The translations under genes were made by a program, and so were the position numbers. A stretch of 64,000 bases of DNA from NCBI RefSeq assembly GCF_000012325.1, contig NC_003910.7, positions 3,968,001 to 4,032,000 of the forward strand, in the 5' to 3' direction. Below, piece after piece: positions 49,463 through 58,224 of this stretch. Position 1 is the stretch's first letter. The number at the start of each line of letters is the position of its first letter. The stretch comes from Colwellia psychrerythraea 34H. GTDB lineage: Bacteria > Pseudomonadota > Gammaproteobacteria > Enterobacterales > Alteromonadaceae. The notes under the pieces were generated by a model. The model was not told the DNA's origin, ran no database searches, and worked only from the letters and a program-made list of their open reading frames with translations.

Positions 49463-49527
49463 GATCTTTATCACTGATATCACGCGAGCGCTGAAATAGT
49501 GATAAAACAGAACGGAAACAATAGTTC

Positions 49528-50001
49528 TTAGTTTATCGCTAACAATTCAACATCAAAAATTAATAATGAACCTGGCGCTATTTTTCCTGCCGCACTATCG
49601 CCATAAGCTAAATTTGATGGAATATAAAAACGTGTTTTTTCACCAACAACCATCAACTGAACACCTTCAGTCCAACCTTTGATGACTTGCTGTAAACCAA
49701 AGCCAATTGGCTCACCTCTATCTACCGAGCTATCAAATACTTTTCCATTGAGTAAAGTCCCGTGATAATGCACTGTAACTTTTGAAGAAGCACTTGGGTG
49801 CTCAGTGCCACTGCCTTCAGTTAGCACTTTGTATTGCAAGCCAGAAGCTGTTTCTAATACCCCTTCTTCACTCTTATTAGACACAAGAAAATCACTGCCT
49901 AAAGTTGCATTTAACTGGGCCGCTTTTTTGTTGTTATTTGATCGCATCAAGCTGAACACAACAATAGCAATAACAATCGCTAATAATATAAATTTACTCA
50001 T
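49528..50001 (-). CDS. FKBP-type peptidyl-prolyl cis-trans isomerase
   Basis: The 157-residue protein has an N-terminal membrane anchor (about 3-19) followed by a linker and a single FKBP domain (about 55-157) with VTVHYHGTLLNGKVFDSS, VIKGWTEGVQLM and IPSNLAYGDSAAGKIAPGSLLIFDVEL, the conserved active-site and core residues. It is probably attached to the inner membrane and faces the periplasm, where it would help protein folding. Its size and layout recall FklB-like single-domain enzymes. Confidence 0.9.
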   Translation of the reverse strand: MSKFILLAIVIAIVVFSLMRSNNNKKAAQLNATLGSDFLVSNKSEEGVLETASGLQYKVLTEGSGTEHPSASSKVTVHYHGTLLNGKVFDSSVDRGEPIGFGLQQVIKGWTEGVQLMVVGEKTRFYIPSNLAYGDSAAGKIAPGSLLIFDVELLAIN

Positions 50002-50215
50002 TTAATAACACCTTTATTAACTCCTTTGTAGAGTCGCTTATGTAAAAATGCATGCTACTTAATTCTTCACTAATTTACTAGTTCAAAAGCTTCAAATTAG
50101 CTTATTAACTTGTTTGCCTTTCTATTGATTAAGGTCAACCTTATTAGATTGCTTAATACATCAAGATAGCCTAAATTAATGAGCTTAAAGGTAAGATTTT
50201 AATGGATTAAAAAAC

Positions 50216-50560
50216 ATGAAGTATATAGTTATAGCGCTGACCGTAATGCTACTGGTTAGCTGTACCAGCACCTCTGATTTCCCCACGATAGATGACCCTA
50301 ATGTTGAGTTAACCAGTATCCAAAAACAGTACGCAGATGAATTAGCTAATATACACATTGGTGACTATATCGATTATGTTGCTAAACAATTTCCCGAGAT
50401 GGTCGTCGCTTCAGACAATATGAAAAATACGATTTATGAATTTACTTACCAGCAGCAATATCTTTTAGCCGCAAATAATAATGATGAAACAAAAACCTAT
50501 ACTCAAACATTACGCTTTTATTTTATCAATCAAAAACTTGCCCACTGGAAGGTGAAATAG
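50216..50560 (+). CDS. Small lipoprotein of unknown function
   Basis: The 114-residue product has a lipoprotein signal peptide with lipobox LVSC (Cys16) followed by TSTSDFP. The mature part has the order helix-like (SIQKQYADELANIHIGDYIDYVAKQFPEM) then beta-like (IYEFTYQQQYLL, YTQTLRFYFINQKLAHWKV), which resembles small BamE/SmpA-like lipoproteins in general layout. I do not recognise the family. No operon partner is seen. Confidence 0.75.
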   Translation: MKYIVIALTVMLLVSCTSTSDFPTIDDPNVELTSIQKQYADELANIHIGDYIDYVAKQFPEMVVASDNMKNTIYEFTYQQQYLLAANNNDETKTYTQTLRFYFINQKLAHWKVK

Positions 50561-50573
50561 TAGTAAAGAAAAA

Positions 50574-50610
50574 GCCATAAATAGCAGATGTTATCTAGGC
50601 TATTTATGGC
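50574..50610 (-). terminator. Terminator of the ECF sigma operon
   Basis: GCCATAAATAGC pairs perfectly with GCTATTTATGGC; on the minus strand the stem is followed by TTTTTCTTTAC. It lies 32 nt after the last gene of the operon. Confidence 0.85.
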
Positions 50611-50641
50611 GTTAAAGTTAACTAGTGGTTAGCTAACTTAA

Positions 50642-51634
50642 TTAAAATTGATATTGCTCTGCTGCGGCTAATAATTTTTTAGCGGTCAACTTACTGTTAG
50701 CACATGCATTAATATCTTTTTTATTAAACACCAAAATTTGATCTTTGAAACCTCGGTCCTGCTGCTTACCTGCACCTTTAATGATGAAACTAACGTACTC
50801 TTTACTCGGTACTTCTCGTAAGCCATTACCGTATAAACATAGAGTTTCAACTAGCGCATTATTCAGTGCCGAAAAATGTTCTTTTCTAGCTTTGGTTTGA
50901 GCAATTTGTTGCGCTTCTCGTTGCTTATTTAATTTAGTGACTTTTTGCTCAAGCTTAATTTTATTTTTATTTAGAGCTACACGGTTTACTTCAAGATTTT
51001 TAAGTTCAGCCTTTAACTCATTTTGAGTCTTTTTCTCAGCACGTTGTAATTGATACTCAATATCTTTACGTTGTCGGTCAATATCACGCATTTCGTAAGC
51101 AATTTCTCGTTGCTCACTACGTATCTCTCTAGCCCCTTCTCGTTGTTGCTCAAAAACTTCAATGACTCGTTCGATTTCATCTTCATGCTCTTCAAAATCA
51201 ACATCGCCAAAATCAATAACCATTTCTTCATCATTTGAAATTATAATTCTATCTGCACCACTCACTGGTGCTAATGCTTCTAATGCCGCTAAAGGTGCTA
51301 GTGACTCTAATGGCGCCACCGTTTGAAAAAACTGACGATGCGAAGACCCTCTATGAGCAGAATTTATTGTAAAAATAGCCCCTTGCCCTTGTAAATAAAC
51401 GCTATCAATTGAACGAATCAATGATTGATGCGAGTTTTGTGTCGCTTTGGCCGATGACAATATAATGTCATTCATAATCGATAGTTGCTTGTGCAAATGG
51501 TCATAGTTTTTATCTGCGCTTTGAGCGCTAAACGCGAGTAGTAATGTGGCGCTTACCACGGCAACTTTTGCTTTTAGGTTAGCTACGTTGCTTCGAAAAT
51601 TTGTCGTTGGTAAAAATGTTGCTGATGTTTTCAT
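50642..51634 (-). CDS. Secreted coiled-coil protein of the ECF sigma operon
   Basis: The 330-residue protein has a long signal peptide (about 1-40, ending SAQSA-DKN), an acidic patch (about 130-155, DEEMVIDFGDVDFEEHEDEIE), a long charged coiled coil (about 155-255, rich in EQR, DRQRKDIEYQ and KLEQKV) and a C-terminal domain with one or two cysteines (TLCLYGNG, DINACAN). I do not recognise a family. As the last gene of a sigma factor/anti-sigma-like operon it is a candidate envelope-stress effector or sensor. The C-terminal domain (ILVFNKKDINAC) might be a small folded sensor. Confidence 0.75.
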   Translation of the reverse strand: MKTSATFLPTTNFRSNVANLKAKVAVVSATLLLAFSAQSADKNYDHLHKQLSIMNDIILSSAKATQNSHQSLIRSIDSVYLQGQGAIFTINSAHRGSSHRQFFQTVAPLESLAPLAALEALAPVSGADRIIISNDEEMVIDFGDVDFEEHEDEIERVIEVFEQQREGAREIRSEQREIAYEMRDIDRQRKDIEYQLQRAEKKTQNELKAELKNLEVNRVALNKNKIKLEQKVTKLNKQREAQQIAQTKARKEHFSALNNALVETLCLYGNGLREVPSKEYVSFIIKGAGKQQDRGFKDQILVFNKKDINACANSKLTAKKLLAAAEQYQF

Positions 51635-51739
51635 AAATTTCCTCTTTATAGATAGTACTGATATCTGTTTATATGCCTGAGTTAGCCAAAGCTAACTTAG
51701 TTCTAATTGGTGATGATTTTCTAAACCAAGACTTTATAC

Positions 51740-52450
51740 CTAACCTTTAGTGTTAACGGGTTGAGTTGTGCTGCTATCTATTTTGCCGTTTTGCTCTAGG
51801 CTGATATTTTGAAAACTAATTTCTCGTTCAAGTTGTTTAAATTTAATTTTCTGTGCTAATTGTTCATCTTGCCGCTGTGCATTAAAAAAGCTGATGAAGT
51901 CACTCATATCTTCTTTACGTTCTTTTCTAGACGCGCCAATCACGTAACCGACCAAAGCAAGGTTATTACTTTGTTGTTGCTCGCTAATATCAGTACGGTA
52001 ATTAGCTAAAATAACTTGTTGCTCCGCCGCAAATTCACGTAATTTTAAATTTACTAATCTTTCGATGTCACTGTTGTCTTTGTTTGCTAAAGTGCTGGTT
52101 AACTGGGCAGCTACTTTTTGCTGAACTTGTTGATCAATCATCGCTGTTACTTGCTGATCAAATGCTTGTTGATCAAAGCCTTTATCCTGCATAAAGGTCA
52201 TTACAATGGTGATAGCAACTGCTGAGCACACCATTGATAACGAGGGAACACCTAACCACAGTCCCCAATTAATGGAGTGACCTTTAGTCTTGTTATTTTC
52301 CGTCTCAAAATGCTGTTCAAATGCTTGTGCTCTATGCCAATCAGGCACTTCTTGCTCAGCTTCAACACTTGCTTGATGGGCAAGACTTTCACTAAATAAT
52401 GCTCGTTCATCTTCACTCATTTGAGCATTCGTTGATTTTGGCTTAGACAT
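51740..52450 (-). CDS. Membrane protein, probable anti-sigma factor
   Basis: The 236-residue protein has an acidic N-terminal cytoplasmic part (about 1-70), a single membrane helix (about 73-95, WLGVPSLSMVCSAVAITIVMTF) and a Gln-rich helical part (about 100-225). It overlaps the sigma factor gene by 8 nt, the usual position for an anti-sigma factor. No zinc-binding anti-sigma motif (HxxxCxxC) is visible, so the mechanism would differ from the ZAS type. The role is inferred from context only. Confidence 0.7.
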   Translation of the reverse strand: MSKPKSTNAQMSEDERALFSESLAHQASVEAEQEVPDWHRAQAFEQHFETENNKTKGHSINWGLWLGVPSLSMVCSAVAITIVMTFMQDKGFDQQAFDQQVTAMIDQQVQQKVAAQLTSTLANKDNSDIERLVNLKLREFAAEQQVILANYRTDISEQQQSNNLALVGYVIGASRKERKEDMSDFISFFNAQRQDEQLAQKIKFKQLEREISFQNISLEQNGKIDSSTTQPVNTKG

Positions 52451-53012
52451 ACTCCACCCCTACCTTGATAATTTGATCATCGACTAAGTGCAGCTTTAAT
52501 TTGTCGAGTGCGCTATACAGTTGTGACTTTGCTGTATTGGTTGAAATACCTAACTGCTGGCTAATATCTTCGAAAGTGCATTGTTGAAAAAACTTTAACT
52601 CAACGACTAATTTCTGTTTAACGGGTAAATGCTGCATAGCCTCTAACAAAGCACTACTTTGTTGCTGAATTTGTAAGTTTTTCTCTAGACAGACTGACTC
52701 TTCATCCTCTTGCTCTGGCACATCATCAAGTGATTGCATCGGCCGTTTTCGTCGGTAATATTCGAGACAACGATAATGAGCAATTTTAAATAGCCAATTC
52801 TTAAAAGGACATTCACCGCGAAATTTAGATAAATTTCGAAATAATGCGATGAAAATATCTTGCATCAAATCCATGGCATCTGCTGGATTATTCACCATGC
52901 GTAAAGCGTAGTTATAGAGATTTTTCTCATAACGCTTTACCAGCGTTAACCATGCAGATTTTTTACCTTTTAGCGCTTGCGCTATGAGCGTTTCATCGCT
53001 TCTTTCAAACAC
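52443..53012 (-). CDS. RNA polymerase ECF-type sigma factor
   Basis: The 189-residue protein has sigma region 2 (about 8-90: LYNYALRMVNNPADAMDLMQDIFIALFRNL, then FKNWLFKIAHYRCLEYYRR) and region 4 (about 125-175: LPVKQKLVVELKFFQQCTFEDISQQLGISTNTAKSQL), joined by a short linker, as in RpoE-like extracytoplasmic function sigma factors. It is first in a three-gene operon with a membrane protein and a secreted coiled-coil protein. It probably autoregulates its own promoter, as is common in the class. Confidence 0.93.
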   Translation of the reverse strand: MFERSDETLIAQALKGKKSAWLTLVKRYEKNLYNYALRMVNNPADAMDLMQDIFIALFRNLSKFRGECPFKNWLFKIAHYRCLEYYRRKRPMQSLDDVPEQEDEESVCLEKNLQIQQQSSALLEAMQHLPVKQKLVVELKFFQQCTFEDISQQLGISTNTAKSQLYSALDKLKLHLVDDQIIKVGVEYV

Positions 53013-53232
53013 AAAGGCTCCTTTTTTATAATTATTAGTAATATTTTGATTATGCCATTGTTAACAACATAAGCTTCATTGTTACTTGGGTTCAACTATA
53101 AAGTAGTGTTGGTTAGCAAAATAGTTTGAAAAAATTTAATGTTTTTTTAATCATGCTTTTTATATTGTTCATTTTATTGCAGATATCAAACACCTCTCTA
53201 TAAAGACTGTGGCATGAAAATCTGCACATAAA

Positions 53233-53267
53233 AAAGCCCTTTACCGACATTATCGATAAAGGGCTTT
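53233..53267 (-). terminator. Terminator of the alcohol dehydrogenase gene
   Basis: AAAGCCCTTTACCGA pairs with TCGATAAAGGGCTTT (one mismatch) with a T-rich end on the minus strand, 41 nt after the stop. Confidence 0.88.
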
Positions 53268-53307
53268 ATAACTCACTGTTAACACTGACAGTCATAACAT
53301 TTGGAAA

Positions 53308-54318
53308 TTAGAACTTCATTACCACACGACCAGTAATTTCACCATTTATCATCTCTTCAAAAATATCATTAATATCTTCAAGGGACTTTTCAATAGTAAT
53401 AGCTTTTACTTTTCCGCGGGCAGCAAAGTCTAAACATTCAATCAAATCTTTACGTGTGCCAACAATAGAGCCAACAACACTAACGCCATTAAGCACAGTA
53501 TCAAAAATAGGTAATGGCATATCTTCAGGGGGTAAGCCAACTAACACACACTTACCACCGCGACGAATAACTTTATAGCTTTGTTCAAAACCGCTTTTAC
53601 TTACCGCAGTGCAAATACTGGCATGAACGCCTCCGGTTTCAGCGAGGACCTTAGCAACAACATCATCTCGTTTAAAGTCTAAACAAAGTGAAGCACCCAA
53701 TTTTTTAGCAAGGTCTAACTTGGCCTCACCTGTATCAACCGCAATAACATTTAACCCCATGGCAACGGCATACTGTACGGCTAAATGCCCTAAACCACCG
53801 ATACCAAAAATAGCGACCCATTCACCCGGTTTTGCGGTAGAAACTTTAAGTGCTTTATACGTAGTAACACCTGCGCAAAATAAGGGAGCGGCATCAACAT
53901 AACTAATACCATCTGGAATTTTTACCACATAATTGCCATCTGCTTTACAGTATTCGGCATAACTGCCGTCCACTGAATAACCAGCATTTTGTTGCGATAA
54001 ACATAAGTTTTCATCACCTGTTAAACAGTAATCACAATGACCACACGCACTATAAAGCCAAGGAATGCCTACGCGGTCGCCTAATTTACAATGACTGACC
54101 TGATCGCCTACTTCAACTATTTCGCCAACGCCTTCATGGCCCGGCACTAATGGCATTTTAGGTTTTACCGGCCAGTCTCCGTGACACGCATGTAAATCGG
54201 TATGGCACACTCCACAGGCATGGATCTTAACTAATACTTCATGACTTGAAATTGTTGGCTTGTCTAGTTGCTCAATTTCAAGTTTACCCTTAAATTGATG
54301 ATTAACTGCTGCTTTCAT
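53308..54318 (-). CDS. adhP: Zinc-dependent alcohol dehydrogenase (AdhP type)
   Basis: The 336-residue protein is a medium-chain NAD-dependent alcohol dehydrogenase. It has the catalytic zinc ligands in [15 protein letters not shown] (Cys37) and PGHEGVGEI (His59), the structural zinc cysteines in [15 protein letters not shown], and the coenzyme motif [13 protein letters not shown] (about 172). These fit the AdhP/AdhA ethanol dehydrogenases. An FNR-like site with one deviation (AGGATATAGATCAA, 54391-54404) lies about 75 bp upstream, which could link it to fermentation. Confidence 0.92.
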   Translation of the reverse strand: MKAAVNHQFKGKLEIEQLDKPTISSHEVLVKIHACGVCHTDLHACHGDWPVKPKMPLVPGHEGVGEIVEVGDQVSHCKLGDRVGIPWLYSACGHCDYCLTGDENLCLSQQNAGYSVDGSYAEYCKADGNYVVKIPDGISYVDAAPLFCAGVTTYKALKVSTAKPGEWVAIFGIGGLGHLAVQYAVAMGLNVIAVDTGEAKLDLAKKLGASLCLDFKRDDVVAKVLAETGGVHASICTAVSKSGFEQSYKVIRRGGKCVLVGLPPEDMPLPIFDTVLNGVSVVGSIVGTRKDLIECLDFAARGKVKAITIEKSLEDINDIFEEMINGEITGRVVMKF

Positions 54319-54390
54319 AGTTGAACTCCTTTTTCAGTAATGATGGGATTTAGCTTCTAATTCATTGTAAAACCCCTGCTCAATAAGACA

Positions 54391-54404
54391 AGGATATAGA
54401 TCAA
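54391..54404. promoter_or_regulatory. FNR-like site upstream of adhP
   Basis: On the minus strand TTGATCTATATCCT matches TTGAT-N4-ATCAA in one complete half and three bases of the other. It is at a suitable distance from the start. It shares TTGATCTATATC with the better site at 33062. Confidence 0.4.
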
Positions 54405-54512
54405 TAAAAGCGCATGAAAATTAACTATCTATTGTGTATTTAGATTAGCGAAGGAGTATTGTTTCTATCCAGAAGATATAGTGTTTTAAATAATGAAGTT
54501 AATCGATATTAT

Positions 54513-54526
54513 GGGGGGGGGGGGGG
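54513..54526. repeat. Homopolymer of 14 G
   Basis: Fourteen consecutive G follow AATCGATATTAT in an AT-rich non-coding region, 195 bp upstream of adhP. Such tracts are prone to slippage. It could be a true phase-variable site, or a sequencing or assembly artefact in length. Confidence 0.8.
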
Positions 54527-54583
54527 TAAAGCAGAGGTTATTAAAGTCGCCATCCATGGCTTAAATATTTTACAGCGTATTTT

Positions 54584-54621
54584 GTAATGTCAGTTCTTTT
54601 ATAGCAAAGTACTGACATTAC
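54584..54621 (-). terminator. Hairpin after the porin remnant
   Basis: GTAATGTCAGT pairs perfectly with ACTGACATTAC. It is followed on the minus strand by AAAATACG, with no T-run, so it is a weak terminator. It lies just behind the decayed porin end and probably closed the ancestral gene. Confidence 0.5.
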
Positions 54622-54627
54622 ATTGTC

Positions 54628-54747
54628 TTAGAAATTAAGTTTGTAACCTAATGCGACTTTATCAGATGCTGCATATACTGCTTCTCCTTCATCGCCTCAA
54701 GCACTTTATTTAATATAGAAGGTGCCAAGTTTAGGCTTAGAAACGGC
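54628..54747 (-). pseudogene. Remnant of an outer-membrane porin C-terminus
   Basis: Read in frame directly past the stop codon of the porin at 54748, the sequence gives AVSKPKLGTFYIK, stop, SA, stop, then GDEGEAVYAASDKVALGYKLNF and a stop at 54628. The ending with aromatic-alternating residues and terminal Phe is a typical outer-membrane barrel signature. Two in-frame stops and the preceding stop make it non-coding today. It is either the decayed end of a second porin deleted up to this point or the former tail of the upstream gene. Confidence 0.7.
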
Positions 54748-55974
54748 TTAGAAGTAATAGCCGATATTAATGTTCAATCGCTTATTCCAATCATCAGCAT
54801 TGCCAACTAAAGTACCACCGAGAAATGGCTGGTTTTTAGCAATAACAAAGTCAACATAAGCGTAGACGCCACCAGCACTAATTGCAACGCCCGTTGCATT
54901 CATTGTTGTATCGTCTAATCCGGCTGATTTATCAGTTATTAAGTTGTAATCGTTATAGTAAGTCAGGTTAGTGATAGGCCCAAGAGACACTGACTGGCTA
55001 TAAGATAGGTTAAGGTTATATGCCGTAGCTTCCGTTGGAATTGTGTCATAGAATGCCCAAGCGCCTACAGCAACAGCATCAGAGCCGTTGTCTAGGTCAT
55101 ATTCATACTCTGAAGCTTGGAACATAATACCGATGTTTTCAATTTTGCTTTTTACATGAAAAGCGTATGCTGTGTGATCACCTACAGAGCCAACACCTGA
55201 GCCACCTTCAAGATCACCTGATAATAATGAGACACCCACTTCAGTATTAGAGAAGAAATTATAAGTATATCTTAAGTTTATCGTATTACTCTCGCCCATT
55301 TGTTGAGCAGGAGCACTGTAAATACCTTCACCAGCAGCAAAGTCGCGGATACCAACTACATCATAAGAATAGCGGTGAGTTTTGTCACCTGAATAACCGT
55401 CAACACCACCTTTTTCGTCATTTAAAAAATAGGCAACACGGATATCATGTTTGTCATACTTACCTGTAAATGATAAACCTGCGTCATAGTCATCTTCTAA
55501 TCCAGCATAATAACCAGAGCTAAAGAAGAAGTTGTTAGAGTTATAATTTAAGTTACCAAAAGGAACTTGAGTAATACCCACTTTTCCTTCCCAGTTATCA
55601 CTGAACTGGTAGCCTACATCGGCGTGGTGAATTACATTCATGTATTGATACCAGCGATATTGAGCTGACAATTTAACATCACCAATACTGCCGTTTACAT
55701 CTAGACGAAAGACGTCAAAATCAAAATCTCCACCACGATCTTTATTATCATCATCATAGTCTTCATAGCTATACTGAAAACGTACAGCACCGCCAATTTT
55801 GATTTTAGGCGTTAAATCTGTAGTAGTTTTTGTATTGGTATTAACTTCTTTTTTAAGCTCAGCAACTTGTTTCTCAAGTTGTTCTAGTCGCTCAATTTTA
55901 GTGTTTTCTGTTGCCGCCCAAGCCGTTGTTGAGCTTGCTAACAATAAACCAAGTAATGGGATGGATGTTTTCAT
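54748..55974 (-). CDS. Outer membrane porin with N-terminal coiled coil
   Basis: The 408-residue protein has a signal peptide (about 1-20, ending AWA-ATE), a short coiled coil (IERLEQLEKQVAELKKEV) and a long beta barrel (IGGAVRFQYSYEDYDDD, LSAQYRWYQYMN, and the C-terminal strand RLNINIGYYF with terminal Phe). Its size and pattern resemble the OprO/P- or DcaP-like porins for anions or small organic solutes; the exact family is uncertain. The upstream region (55975-56926) is unusually long. A porin remnant follows in frame behind its stop. Confidence 0.85.
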   Translation of the reverse strand: MKTSIPLLGLLLASSTTAWAATENTKIERLEQLEKQVAELKKEVNTNTKTTTDLTPKIKIGGAVRFQYSYEDYDDDNKDRGGDFDFDVFRLDVNGSIGDVKLSAQYRWYQYMNVIHHADVGYQFSDNWEGKVGITQVPFGNLNYNSNNFFFSSGYYAGLEDDYDAGLSFTGKYDKHDIRVAYFLNDEKGGVDGYSGDKTHRYSYDVVGIRDFAAGEGIYSAPAQQMGESNTINLRYTYNFFSNTEVGVSLLSGDLEGGSGVGSVGDHTAYAFHVKSKIENIGIMFQASEYEYDLDNGSDAVAVGAWAFYDTIPTEATAYNLNLSYSQSVSLGPITNLTYYNDYNLITDKSAGLDDTTMNATGVAISAGGVYAYVDFVIAKNQPFLGGTLVGNADDWNKRLNINIGYYF

Positions 55975-56490
55975 TTGTTATTCTCCAAAAGATAATTTGC
56001 ATTTGTTTTTATATTATTATTTTTATATTTTTATTTCTTAGAACATATTCAGAATGCTTAACAGCGTTAAAGCTGCTTCAATATGTTCTTGTTAACTTCC
56101 AAAATAATACTAAGGAGATATCAACTAACATTGTAGTCAATTAACTTAATCACTTAATAAGAGAATCTTATATCAAGAAAAAAAACAAACGTTAAACTAC
56201 CGATTAACACATTGTTATTAAACAATATAGTTACAAAATCATTACATCATAAGTAATTAAACAATGAGAAAAATAAATTATATTCAAACAAAAACATCCG
56301 CTAAAGCACCCCTATTTCGTCCGTGAATTATTTGTAGCAGGATCTTAAGATGATCTATTAGCACTAATTTTAAAATACTCACAGTTCAGATTATTGGGCA
56401 AGCTACTAGTGGATTAATTAGACAATTTAAAATACTTATCAACCAGTAATATATTTTCATTAGACTGCGATGATCCAATAATTAATACTA
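55975..56490. other. Long AT-rich region upstream of the porin
   Basis: This roughly 515-bp region has no supported coding sequence on either strand. Small frames at 55799-56144 overlap the porin start and lack coding character. It likely holds the porin promoter with a long leader. Confidence 0.45.
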
Positions 56491-56813
56491 AAACCAATTC
56501 CATTAAATTTATTCCCACCTCAGAGCTATGTCAGAAGAGTCATAACAAACAAGATTTTTGCTGGTATAGTCATTCTATATCTCACAAATTTGTGCAGTTA
56601 TTTCTTTTCTGAAAAGCTCCCAAGGGCGAGTACCTAATAAAAAGTAAAGGCTTAAATGCTGTATTATTGATTTTGATAAGGACGCTGTATGGATGCAGCT
56701 TATTAGAGAATGCAGGAGCATATCTCCTGAATAACCATTCTCTTCAATCAATGCCTTGCCTTTAAACCTTTTAATTCTCGCTGAGTGGGAAATAACTTAA
56801 TGGACTTGGTATA
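56491..56813. mobile_element. MITE-like element, copy 2
   Basis: The left end AAACCAATTCCATTAA and the right end TTAATGGACTTGGTAT are imperfect inverted repeats. The interior matches the element at 27665-27987 along its whole length, best over the right 190 bp (AAGGGCGAGTACCTAAT, AGTAAAGGCTTA, TCTTCAATCAATGCC and AATTCTCGCTGAGTG occur in both). It has the same orientation as copy 1 and no reading frame of note. Confidence 0.7.
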
Positions 56814-56926
56814 ACTAGATTTTCCATAGGGTTCTTGATTGGAAGGTCCCTTTGATACCTTCCTTTATTATCGGATTTATACTTGCATCATGCCTAACAG
56901 TAATACTTACCCTCTAAAATACCACC

Positions 56927-57652
56927 ATGCTCATTGAACCATCCTTATTAGTAGTAGCTTTAATTGCAGTTATAGCAGGCTCTGCTCTTCAAAGTATGTC
57001 AGGCTTTGGATTAGCGGTTATCGCCTCACCTATTTTAGTCATCATTAATCCTGAATTCTTACCTGCGCCTATACTGGCATTAGGTTGTATTTTATCACTG
57101 TTAAATTGCATTCGTTATCGGCAGCAATTACATTTTAGCAATATAAAACTAGCGCTTTTGGCGCGAATTCCTGGTTCAGTACTGGGAATTGTATTGTTAG
57201 CTTTATTACCGTCAATATTTTTTTCCGTCGGTTTCTCCTTCCTTATAATACTCTCAGTGTTCCTGACTTATCGGCGTGTAGATATCCACCATTGTCCGAG
57301 AAACTTAGTATTAGCGGGATTTTTTTCAGGACTCATGGGCACCACAACGTCAGTCGGTGGCCCCCCTATTGCGTTGGTTTACCAAAATAGTAATCTCAAT
57401 ACGTTAAGAGCAGAACTTGGGCTTTTTTTTCTTATTGGAACACTGGTATCTCTGGCTATGTTACTGGTATCAGGCAATATAAATTATGCTCAACTGCAAC
57501 TGACCTTGCCTTTGATCCCTGCGTTATTTGTCGGGTTTGCTTCTTCATTTTATTTGGATAAGTACTTAGGGCAGCGTTATTTAAAACCATTAATTGCTAC
57601 GCTTTCGCTGACGTCCTGTGGCATTATTTTGCTAAAAGCCTTCCTTTATTGA
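56927..57652 (+). CDS. TauE/SafE family sulfite exporter-like permease
   Basis: The 241-residue protein has seven or eight membrane helices and the duplicated family pattern (GSALQSMSGFGLAVIASPIL near residue 18 and GFFSGLMGTTTSVGGPPIAL near 127). TauE/SafE proteins export sulfite, sulfoacetate or related organic anions; the substrate here cannot be read from sequence. It is isolated, with the MITE-like element upstream. No strong Shine-Dalgarno is visible. Confidence 0.9.
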   Translation: MLIEPSLLVVALIAVIAGSALQSMSGFGLAVIASPILVIINPEFLPAPILALGCILSLLNCIRYRQQLHFSNIKLALLARIPGSVLGIVLLALLPSIFFSVGFSFLIILSVFLTYRRVDIHHCPRNLVLAGFFSGLMGTTTSVGGPPIALVYQNSNLNTLRAELGLFFLIGTLVSLAMLLVSGNINYAQLQLTLPLIPALFVGFASSFYLDKYLGQRYLKPLIATLSLTSCGIILLKAFLY

Positions 57653-57869
57653 AGCATTTACTAAAGGTTTTAATAAATGAAACACTAAAGAGTATTGTTA
57701 TGAAATAAATGACTAAAAGATGCATCAATTAACATCAAGGCTACTATGTTTGAGCTCTCCCCCTGAATATCATTTTCCTAAATAAAGTGCTCCAAATTAA
57801 CATGTTCCTCATTATGTTAGTGCGACAAATATTAAGGTGTGGTCATTGAGGCATTGAGTACTTTTGCAC

Positions 57870-57995
57870 TTAGCTTCCCATCGTTTGCTCACTGTTATTT
57901 ACCATCAATCCCACTAATAACACCACTAACACCATCCAAACTTGTGCCACTGGCAATATAAAATTGAATGGGTTGTATCCACTAAAGTGAGAAAT
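57870..57995 (-). pseudogene. Possible membrane protein fragment
   Basis: An open frame of 41 codons without ATG start reads ISHFSGYNPFNFILPVAQ, then a hydrophobic helix WMVLVVLLVGLMV and a polar tail ending TMGS before a TAA. The composition looks like the C-terminal helix of a membrane protein. A stop codon lies directly upstream in the frame. It may be a gene remnant or an unrecognised small protein; I cannot assign a family. Confidence 0.3.
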
Positions 57996-58145
57996 TTAGC
58001 AACAATATAATAGTTGAGGAACACAGAGTGTTAATCGGTTAAAAACAAGCAGCACCAAATAGAAGGGAACAGAACAGAACAGAACAGAGGTATAACAAGT
58101 TCGACGCTCTGAAGACGTCCTTCCAAAGTATTACGATTTTTAATA
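57996..58145. repeat. Intergenic sequence with GAACA repeat
   Basis: GAACA is repeated four times at 58067-58086. It lies in a region without a supported gene between the TauE/SafE gene and the RidA terminator. The stretch 57653-57869 also shows nothing further. Confidence 0.6.
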
Positions 58146-58176
58146 ATAAAAAACCGGCAAAGTGCCGGCTTTTTAT
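58146..58176 (-). terminator. Terminator of the amine-utilisation operon
   Basis: AAAAAACCGGCA pairs with TGCCGGCTTTTT (one mismatch) with T-runs on both strands, 49 nt after the RidA stop. Confidence 0.88.
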
Positions 58177-58224
58177 TTTAATCTAAGTGCGATTCAAAAT
58201 ATTAATCACACTTTTTAAAGATAC

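Noticed and set aside
55799..56144. Plus-strand frames around the porin start
   Set aside because: They are antisense to the porin signal peptide and leader and lack coding features.
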